From contig CAMLDR010000038.1 of NCBI GenBank assembly GCA_946478775.1, forward strand, positions 1 to 27,082: 27,082 bases of DNA, written 5' to 3'. How positions within the stretch are numbered: position 1 is the stretch's first letter; each line of letters starts with the position of its first letter. Shown piece after piece: positions 21,346 to 27,082 of the stretch. Origin of the DNA: an uncultured Flavobacteriales bacterium. Lineage in GTDB: Bacteria; Bacteroidota; Bacteroidia; Flavobacteriales; Crocinitomicaceae. Made by a program: the position numbers and the translations under genes. Below the pieces are notes generated by a model. That model saw only the letters and a list, made by a program, of their open reading frames with translations, was not told the origin of the DNA and ran no database searches.

Positions 21346-22953
21346 ATGAAATTTATCAGAGTTCTATTACTATTTCTTACCACTTCCCTTGCATTAACCC
21401 TAATCAGATGTAGTTCTGAAATTGATAAAACAGATCCCATTTTTGACCAGGAAATTTCGTTGAAAAAGCGTATTTCCCTGGCAGTTGAGTCCGATTTATT
21501 AACAAAACTGAAATTTCCGGAAGGACTCAAAGATTCCGTTTACGCATTCTATAAAGCACGTGATTTCAGGCCGGTTTGGGCAAATGACTCCATGCTGGTA
21601 GGAAAAGGGGTGAAATGGAAAGAATTACTGGATTACCCGTGTGCACTCGGATTACCCGATAACAGATTGTTTAAATTCAAGCGGGATTCCCTCTCAACTA
21701 CGTCCATTATTCAGGAATTCCTGCTGACAGCCCGCCTGGCGCAATTGCAGCACGATTTAAAAGTAGGATTTCTGGACACAGCCTTAAATGCTTACAGACC
21801 AATTGTTTCTATCGATTTGAAATCACTAAACCAATCAGTGGCGCAAATGGATACCGTTAAAAAATGGGGAACCTGGCTGGCGAAGATGGGACCTGCAAGA
21901 CCAGAATACCGGGCTTTGGCAAAAGGGCTATTCCAATACGCATTCAAAAAGAAACTTTCAACCATTCATTTTGAAGTTCCGGCACTGGTGGAAGATTCAC
22001 TGCGCTGTTTGGAACTGGCTGAAGAATCTTTGATCGATAAAGGCTACCTCGACCCGAAAAAGACAGACGAGGAGTCTTTCTGGGATGCAATGGCCCGTCT
22101 TCAGGAAGACAATGGCTTGAAACCGGATGGTGTAATTGGAATTTATACCCGGAAAGCACTCGACGAATCAGAACGTTATAAATGTCACCGGGCCATTTTA
22201 TCCATGGAAAGATGGAGATGGCGCGCACCGTTCCCTGACCGTTACTTGTGGGTAAATATTCCGGAATACAAGCTGCGTTTGTTCTATAATGATAGTTTAC
22301 TGTCGGAGCACCGCGTGGTCGTTGGAAAACCGGAAAACCAAACGCCTCAGTTAAGTTCCAAATTACGGGCTATCATTTCCCTGCCTTACTGGACACAGCC
22401 GCAATCCATAGCCAGTAAAGAATTTTTACCCGCTATTCAGCGCAATTCGGGTTATGCAGCTAAGAATCATTACAAAGTATACCGCGGAGAAACGGAAATT
22501 GACCCTACAACCATCAACTGGAAACGATACAAAGAAAAAAACTTCCCTTTCAGGGTGAGACAGGAACCCGGAAACGACAATGCGCTCGGACTGGTGAAAT
22601 TCGAGTTCAACAATAAATACGGAGTCTACATTCACGACACACCGTCCAAAGGATTTTTCAATAAAGACATTCGTGCCTATTCACACGGCTGTATGCGCTG
22701 TGACATGCCCGATTCCTTAGCGAGGTTCATTCTTACGCGTGACGACAGGCAAAAAATGACACGCGATTCACTGGATACTTTGATTGCCCGCGCAGAACAT
22801 TTTTCCATCCCCTTGAGAAAACCAATTCCCCTGCAGGTTGACTATATCACCGTTGTTACAAATGAAAAAGGAAACCTGCTTTTCTACCCGGATGTGTACG
22901 AACGCGATAAGAATTACCTCAAAATGATGAAGGTCTATTCGAAAGTGAATTGA
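21346..22953 (+). CDS. L,D-transpeptidase (YcbB-like, peptidoglycan-binding plus YkuD domain)
   Basis: The product is 535 residues. The N-terminus (MKFIRVLLLFLTTSLALTLI) is a signal or anchor; the following RCSS resembles a lipobox but has Arg before Cys, which disfavours lipidation. Residues about 50-220 match the scaffold region of long L,D-transpeptidases. A peptidoglycan-binding-like unit at about 226-275 (DAMARLQEDNGLKPDGVIG) precedes the YkuD domain (about 300-480: RYLWVNIPEYKLRLFYND, HRVVVGKPENQTP, YGVYIHDTPSKGFF). The catalytic motif is S446-HGCMRC, with Cys449 and Arg451; a second Cys at 452 is unusual. YcbB/LdtD enzymes form 3-3 crosslinks in peptidoglycan or attach proteins to it. 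Periplasmic. The gene is followed 58 bases later by a small membrane protein. Confidence 0.9.
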   Translation: MKFIRVLLLFLTTSLALTLIRCSSEIDKTDPIFDQEISLKKRISLAVESDLLTKLKFPEGLKDSVYAFYKARDFRPVWANDSMLVGKGVKWKELLDYPCALGLPDNRLFKFKRDSLSTTSIIQEFLLTARLAQLQHDLKVGFLDTALNAYRPIVSIDLKSLNQSVAQMDTVKKWGTWLAKMGPARPEYRALAKGLFQYAFKKKLSTIHFEVPALVEDSLRCLELAEESLIDKGYLDPKKTDEESFWDAMARLQEDNGLKPDGVIGIYTRKALDESERYKCHRAILSMERWRWRAPFPDRYLWVNIPEYKLRLFYNDSLLSEHRVVVGKPENQTPQLSSKLRAIISLPYWTQPQSIASKEFLPAIQRNSGYAAKNHYKVYRGETEIDPTTINWKRYKEKNFPFRVRQEPGNDNALGLVKFEFNNKYGVYIHDTPSKGFFNKDIRAYSHGCMRCDMPDSLARFILTRDDRQKMTRDSLDTLIARAEHFSIPLRKPIPLQVDYITVVTNEKGNLLFYPDVYERDKNYLKMMKVYSKVN

Positions 22954-23011
22954 TATTTGAAAATGGAATTCTTTTAAAACAAGTATTGAGAATTTAACAG
23001 ATAGGGATTGG

Positions 23012-23371
23012 ATGAATAAACGTATTGTCAAATATTATCTGCTGACATTGTTTTTTTTATTCATTGGCGGAATAATCCTATCATTGGTGCTATCCATGGG
23101 TGATACATATTTGATGATCTTAATGTTTGTTGGAACAGGATTAGCTTTAGTAGCCGGGGCCATCATCAATCTTTTTTATTTTTTTCCTCAGGTATCCACC
23201 GAAGTTAAATTCATTACGCCGGGGATCATCTCAGTTTTGTGCGTGCTGGTCGGATTTCTGTCAAGTCCCTTGGAAATGGTACTCTTTAGCTTTTATGCCT
23301 TAGCGAATCTGATTTTAGGTTTAATCTGGAATTACAGAATAAAATCTGAAAGAAACGGAGATGTCTTTTGA
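23012..23371 (+). CDS. Small hypothetical membrane protein, four helices
   Basis: The product is 119 residues, mostly hydrophobic, with segments at about 8-28 (YYLLTLFFLFIGGIILSLVL), 33-56, 67-85 and 88-108, short loops and a charged tail (RIKSERNGDVF). A purine-rich AGGGATTGG precedes the ATG. No family is recognised. Spacing of 58 bases after the transpeptidase gene permits co-transcription. The function is unknown. Confidence 0.65.
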   Translation: MNKRIVKYYLLTLFFLFIGGIILSLVLSMGDTYLMILMFVGTGLALVAGAIINLFYFFPQVSTEVKFITPGIISVLCVLVGFLSSPLEMVLFSFYALANLILGLIWNYRIKSERNGDVF

Positions 23372-23397
23372 AATAAGAATCCTGCCAACTTTTCAAT

Positions 23398-23444
23398 TTT
23401 GCATTTTACATTTTGAATTAAAGTATTTTTGTGTAAAATACTTT
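23398..23444 (+). promoter_or_regulatory. Candidate rpe promoter overlapped by a 10-bp inverted repeat
   Basis: TTTG (23398-23401) lies 22 bases before TATTTTTG (23424-23431), a full TAnnTTTG match. A perfect inverted repeat, AAAGTATTTT (23420-23429) and AAAATACTTT (23435-23444) with a TGTGT loop, covers the -7 box and ends one base before the ATG. It could be an operator or an RNA hairpin hiding the start; AT-rich background makes this tentative. Confidence 0.45.
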
Positions 23445-23445
23445 T

Positions 23446-24096
23446 ATGTCAGTTATCATTGCCCCTTCTATTCTATCCTGCGATTTTGGAAACCTGGAAC
23501 GCGATTTTGAATTAATCAATCAAAGTGAAGCAGATTGGTTTCACGTGGATGTAATGGACGGAGTTTTTGTTCCGAATATTTCTTTTGGTTTTCCAATTAT
23601 TTCGGCTTTGAAAAAAGTGGCAAAAAAGACCATCGACTGCCATATCATGATTGTAAATCCGGACCAGTTTATTTCCGACTTTGCGAAAGCAGGTGTGGAT
23701 ATTCTGACGGTTCATTACGAGGCGTGTACGCATTTACACCGAACCATCGCAGCCATTCATGAAGCCGGAATGAAAGCCGGAGTAGCATTGAATCCGCATA
23801 CGCCTGTTTCCGTTTTGGAAAATGTGATTGCCGATCTGGATTTGGTATTGATCATGTCTGTAAACCCGGGATTTGGTGGACAGAAGTTTATTTACCAGGC
23901 GGTTGAAAAAGTAAAACAAACCAAAGAATTGATCGCGAAAACCGGTTCCAAAGCCATCATTGAAGTGGACGGCGGAGTAAATACCGAAACAGGAAAACTA
24001 TTGGTTGATGCCGGTGCCCAGGCCTTGGTTGCCGGAAGTTTTGTGTTCGGAAGTGCTGACCCAAAAGCAACCATTTCCTCTTTGAAACAGTTGTAA
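23446..24096 (+). CDS. rpe: Ribulose-phosphate 3-epimerase
   Basis: The product is 216 residues, the usual length for this TIM-barrel enzyme, which interconverts D-ribulose 5-phosphate and D-xylulose 5-phosphate in the pentose phosphate pathway, in the cytoplasm. Motifs: IIAPSILSCDFGNL, the metal/catalytic WFHVDVMDGVFVPN, DCHIMIVNP, LIMSVNPGFGGQKF, and IEVDGGVN with the phosphate-binding VAGSFVFG near the end. All the conserved His and Asp positions expected for the family are present. The stop TAA is followed without any spacer by the ATG of the DinB-like gene. Confidence 0.97.
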   Translation: MSVIIAPSILSCDFGNLERDFELINQSEADWFHVDVMDGVFVPNISFGFPIISALKKVAKKTIDCHIMIVNPDQFISDFAKAGVDILTVHYEACTHLHRTIAAIHEAGMKAGVALNPHTPVSVLENVIADLDLVLIMSVNPGFGGQKFIYQAVEKVKQTKELIAKTGSKAIIEVDGGVNTETGKLLVDAGAQALVAGSFVFGSADPKATISSLKQL

Positions 24097-24510
24097 ATGC
24101 TCGATTTTTTCCAGCAGCGATTTTCCTATATCCATCAATTGAATTTGAGCTGGATTGCTCATTTGACGAAAAATGACGCCGATATTCCCTGGGATATTAA
24201 AGTGGCGGTTTCCCAATTGATCAATTCGCAACACATTGCCGTTGCCGGAATTTTGGACCTGGAAATAGAATCGGATTTGAACGATGTACTTCCCGAAATG
24301 TATTGGGAATCATTAGAGCGTGATAATTACAAACAATGGATGAATGTCTTCCTGCAATTCAACCAGGGACTTCAGGACAATATGGAATGGCTCACTCCCC
24401 TCCTGTTCAAATCGCTGCATGAAACCGCACAATACATCGGTCAGTTGAAATTATTGGTGGCACAGCACGGATTGGAAGCATTGGATGAAACGTTGATTCG
24501 CGTGGAGTAA
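24097..24510 (+). CDS. DinB-like four-helix protein
   Basis: The product is 137 residues, helical throughout. The pattern resembles the DinB/YfiT superfamily: an N-terminal FSYIHQLNLSWIAHLT, a second helix AVSQLINSQHIAVAGIL, and a last helix ETAQYIGQLKLLVAQHGLE. The three His sites expected to bind metal are only partly clear (His48 in SQHIAVAG is one candidate), so the metal site may be lost. DinB relatives include thiol-dependent transferases and many proteins of unknown role. It starts directly at the rpe stop (TAAATG), so it is co-transcribed and probably coupled with rpe. Confidence 0.6.
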   Translation: MLDFFQQRFSYIHQLNLSWIAHLTKNDADIPWDIKVAVSQLINSQHIAVAGILDLEIESDLNDVLPEMYWESLERDNYKQWMNVFLQFNQGLQDNMEWLTPLLFKSLHETAQYIGQLKLLVAQHGLEALDETLIRVE

Positions 24511-24561
24511 AATTGAAAATGCAAAATGGACAATTGAGGCTTAATGTTTCTTTTCAATTTT
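24509..24561. repeat. AT-rich inverted repeat after the DinB-like gene
   Basis: AAAATTGAAAA (24509-24519) and TTTTCAATTTT (24551-24561) are 11-base perfect arms around a 31-base loop. The same TTTTCAATTTT, followed by GCATTTT, occurs at 23390-23400 before rpe; here the arm continues as TGCAAAATGG. It may act as a weak terminator or belong to a simple dispersed intergenic repeat. Confidence 0.4.
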
Positions 24562-24620
24562 AACATTGTCATTCTCCATTAAAAAGTGTTTACCTTCCTA
24601 TTACTTCGACATCTTTTTCC

Positions 24621-26021
24621 ATGAAGTACCTATTTTCTCTTTTCATCCTGTTTTTAAGTGTTTCAAACGGGTATGCCCAGGATTTCTGTAAATCAAGCAG
24701 CGTGTTTTTTGATCTGAATAAATCTCAACTAAAATCTGAAAGTCAATTCACGCTTGATAGTTTGATCAAAACCCTGCATGGAACGGATTTTGTCCTGGAG
24801 GTTTACGGATACACGGATACTGCTCACACCGATGATTACAACCGAAAGCTTTCCCAAAGCCGGATTGATGCTGTTTTAGGGCATTTTAAATACAGCGGAA
24901 TTGTTCCCAAAGAGATCCGGACCTTTAATGAGGGAGAAGATTTTAATTCTAATTTACAGAACAAGTATGCTGCTTTTCAACGACGTGTGGATATTTACCT
25001 GACTCCGATGGAAAGAAGTGATGTGGTTTTCAAATCATCGTCCGGAGTGCTGGTCAAAAGAGATATTGCTTCCTTCGGTGATTGTGGCATTTGCGCATTA
25101 AAGCCAAAAATAAAATTCCTGGAAACTGAAAATGAAGCCAATGCGAATGGCATTGACCTGGTAACGGACAAAGGAGAGCGTTTGGTGACCTACGGAATGG
25201 TGTTATTCGACATCGATACCTGTGCATCCATTCCCGAAGCAGCACGAAGCAAGATTGAAACCTGTATGGAAGTGCCTGCGCCTTTTTGGAATGACCGGGT
25301 AAAATTGTTTGAACTGGTGGAACAATCCGGGAATGATAACTGGAGACTGCTGGGCGATACCATTATTTATGATTCGGTTGCTCATATTGCAAGATTCTGT
25401 TCACTTGCACGGAACATTAATTGTGACCTTTTAGATATTTACAATCCCGCACTGAAATTGATTTTCCCGGAAGAATCGCAAACCGGCAAGTCTTTTTTTC
25501 TGCATGATCCGCAGCGTAAATCGGAGCGGCTGTTTAATGATACGGTCGTATTCCCAAATACGGTGGAAACAGTGATCAGTTATTTTTCGATTGACAAAGA
25601 ATGGTATTTGTATAAAGACAAAGCGAAAAGAATTTTAAATCAGTTTTTGAACAGGGACTCCGTTTCTCCGAATGCTTGTTTGCTCTACCTGTCGGATTAC
25701 ACGATTGCAGCGCCTGCAGGTGAAATTGAATTAAAGGTCAAATTAAAAGACATCGATCAGATCGGCTATTACCATCCGGATTTCGATTTATTTGTCCCGC
25801 TGGAGAGAAGAGGTGGAAATACCTGGTACGGAATGATTTACCGGGATGGTTTCGAATTGTGCTATATCAGGAATGAACGGTATTACATTGAAAAGAACAA
25901 AGCGAAAAACCTGAAAATGAAAGGAAAAGATGGACGCTCACGTGCGAAAATCAAACAAACCTACCTTTTCAAAAAGAACAGGCTCGGCTGGAAAAGAGCA
26001 AAAAGACGCGAACTTGTTTAG
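24621..26021 (+). CDS. OmpA-like domain protein with a large unknown C-terminal region
   Basis: The product is 466 residues. Signal peptide 1-20 (ending SNGYAQ). Residues about 25-128 are an OmpA C-terminal-like (peptidoglycan-binding) domain: VFFDLNKSQL, LEVYGYTDTAHTDDYNRKLS with Asp72, Arg81 in SQSRIDAVL, and the closing RRVDIYL (121-127). The order is unusual: here the domain is N-terminal and is followed by some 340 residues with no recognised family, containing several Cys (FGDCGICALKP; IETCMEVPAPF) and a very basic tail (KKNRLGWKRAKRRELV). It probably tethers the unknown part to the cell wall in the periplasm. Its neighbours give no hint of a pathway. Confidence 0.75.
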   Translation: MKYLFSLFILFLSVSNGYAQDFCKSSSVFFDLNKSQLKSESQFTLDSLIKTLHGTDFVLEVYGYTDTAHTDDYNRKLSQSRIDAVLGHFKYSGIVPKEIRTFNEGEDFNSNLQNKYAAFQRRVDIYLTPMERSDVVFKSSSGVLVKRDIASFGDCGICALKPKIKFLETENEANANGIDLVTDKGERLVTYGMVLFDIDTCASIPEAARSKIETCMEVPAPFWNDRVKLFELVEQSGNDNWRLLGDTIIYDSVAHIARFCSLARNINCDLLDIYNPALKLIFPEESQTGKSFFLHDPQRKSERLFNDTVVFPNTVETVISYFSIDKEWYLYKDKAKRILNQFLNRDSVSPNACLLYLSDYTIAAPAGEIELKVKLKDIDQIGYYHPDFDLFVPLERRGGNTWYGMIYRDGFELCYIRNERYYIEKNKAKNLKMKGKDGRSRAKIKQTYLFKKNRLGWKRAKRRELV

Positions 26022-26111
26022 CTGAAAAATGGGGACGGTTTGATCATTCAGTGGGGTTTAAAGACAATTCCGGATCAGAACATATTCTGTTTTCGCCTTT
26101 CCGTCAGTCAA

Positions 26112-26119
26112 TATATTTG
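26112..26119 (+). promoter_or_regulatory. Candidate -7 box of the T9SS cargo gene
   Basis: TATATTTG matches TAnnTTTG fully and lies 15 bases before ATG 26135. A TTTC at 26091-26094 is a weak -33 partner. Confidence 0.4.
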
Positions 26120-26134
26120 CCTTATATTTAATGC

Positions 26135-27058
26135 ATGAAATGGAAGCTGAATAGATTCGTTTTGGTGGTTTTATCCGGATGGTTCCAGTTTGTTTCCGGG
26201 CAGCAAAACACCTATTTTGATCAACAACCCGTTTGGAAAATCGAGACACAAAACGCACATGAATATCCCTGTGTGAAAAACATGGACCGCAATCAGTTCC
26301 TGGGAACTCCGGTGAACGTTGATACCTTGACTTATTACCCCTTATTTGAGCGGTATACCCTGCTGTTTGGGTGGGAATCGGACCAGGACCCTTACCCGTT
26401 CTGCAACGGAATTCAATCAGCTGATTCATTGTTGAGAGGCTACGTTCGTTCGGTTGGAAAACAGATTTTTTTCCGCGCAGGGCCAGGTTCAGGAGAGTAT
26501 CTGCTTTATGACTTTGACCTGTCAGTCGGAGATACACTTCCCTTCAATGAACTGCTTCAATTTCAAACCCTCACAGTTGCGGGTATTGATTCTGTTTTGG
26601 TTCATGGCGGAACTTACTGGAAAGTGTTCGCCATTAGCGGAAGTAACTACGTAGATCAGTTAATAGAAGGAATAGGCAGTTCCGCCGGTTTTTTGCAGGA
26701 ATTGGAAAAACCCTATAACGTCAGCCACCGTTTAAGCTGCTACAGTCAGAACGAACAAAAGTACTTTCCCGAACCGGAGACTCCGGATTGTATTTTCTTT
26801 TTGGACCTGGACGAACCTGAAATAAACCTGGATTTATATCCCAACCCTTGTTCAGATCTGCTACATGCACTCGTGAAAACGGGGTATCAGGGGTGTTTTT
26901 ATCGCGTGATTACTATGAACGGATCAGTAGTTACACAGGGAGATGTCATTGGTCAAAAGTTTGATATTGAGACTTTAAAATGGAATTCGGGAATTTATTT
27001 ATTGGAATTACAGTTTGGAAATGAAGTAATATCCCGACAAAAAATCATCAAACAGTAA
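26135..27058 (+). CDS. Secreted protein with T9SS type A sorting domain
   Basis: The product is 307 residues. Signal peptide about 1-22 (MKWKLNRFVLVVLSGWFQFV then SG). The C-terminal 75-80 residues are a type A sorting domain: LDLYPNPCSDLLH (232-244), YRVITMNGSVVTQGD, FDIETLKWNSGIYLLEL and the final IIKQ. This routes the protein through the type IX secretion system to the outside, usually with removal of the domain and attachment to the surface. The cargo part (about 23-220) has four Cys (C46, C90, C202, C219) and a beta-rich makeup, with no known catalytic motif. Its presence shows the host has T9SS, which limits the taxonomy to Bacteroidota. Confidence 0.88.
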   Translation: MKWKLNRFVLVVLSGWFQFVSGQQNTYFDQQPVWKIETQNAHEYPCVKNMDRNQFLGTPVNVDTLTYYPLFERYTLLFGWESDQDPYPFCNGIQSADSLLRGYVRSVGKQIFFRAGPGSGEYLLYDFDLSVGDTLPFNELLQFQTLTVAGIDSVLVHGGTYWKVFAISGSNYVDQLIEGIGSSAGFLQELEKPYNVSHRLSCYSQNEQKYFPEPETPDCIFFLDLDEPEINLDLYPNPCSDLLHALVKTGYQGCFYRVITMNGSVVTQGDVIGQKFDIETLKWNSGIYLLELQFGNEVISRQKIIKQ

Positions 27059-27082
27059 CCTGGTATTGGGAAAAATTGATAC

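Noticed and set aside
21401..21412. Possible lipobox (LIRC) in the L,D-transpeptidase
   Set aside because: Arg at the position before Cys is not accepted by signal peptidase II; treated as an ordinary signal or anchor.
26058..26537. 159-codon minus-strand frame opposite the T9SS cargo gene
   Set aside because: The plus strand carries a signal peptide and sorting domain; the minus product is basic and low in complexity.

Overview
The window reads as chromosomal DNA of a Bacteroidota bacterium, most likely of the order Flavobacteriales and perhaps a Fluviicola-like Crocinitomicaceae member (the family-level guess is inference). The support is a type IX secretion (T9SS) C-terminal sorting domain in the last gene, several N-terminal lipoboxes, WG-repeat and TraB/GumN proteins, few convincing Shine-Dalgarno sequences, and upstream boxes close to the Bacteroidota -7 consensus TAnnTTTG. 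I saw no tRNA, rRNA, CRISPR array, transposase or phage gene.

Region 1 (1-5410) holds envelope and secreted proteins of uncertain role: a left-truncated secreted protein that is open to the window edge, a transglutaminase-like/TPR protein, a TraB/GumN protein, an orphan 125-residue protein, a small TonB-C-like protein and a lipoprotein. Two clear intrinsic terminators lie on the minus strand here.

Region 2 (5450-13778, all minus strand) is the most interesting part. A soluble hybrid histidine kinase (GAF-PAS-HisKA-HATPase-REC-Hpt) is followed with almost no spacing by a single-domain response regulator, a YaiO-like TPR/beta-barrel outer-membrane protein, a membrane-anchored HEAT-like protein and a processive family 2 glycosyltransferase with D, DxD, ED and QxxRW motifs. 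After a 169-base gap a second, diverged response regulator plus HEAT-like protein pair follows, then a 209-residue unknown. I read this as a phosphorelay-controlled exopolysaccharide synthesis and export system, analogous to PgaA/PgaC but with no PgaB deacetylase or PgaD partner in view. The HEAT-like protein would be an undescribed component.

Region 3 (13873-17866) has a four-helix membrane protein, a possible small ORF or remnant, a lipoprotein, an alkaline-ceramidase-like membrane hydrolase that seems to start at TTG two codons after the lipoprotein stop, a GNAT acetyltransferase and an AI-2E family transporter. The gaps carry a six-copy TGTTCAAA tandem repeat and several copies of a short GC-rich palindromic element.

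Region 4 (17943-27082) holds a ten-repeat WG protein; a tightly packed minus-strand operon of rhomboid protease, class IV aminotransferase and Dph6-like ATP pyrophosphatase; an L,D-transpeptidase; a small membrane protein; ribulose-phosphate 3-epimerase (rpe) directly followed by a DinB-like protein; an OmpA-domain protein; and a T9SS cargo protein.
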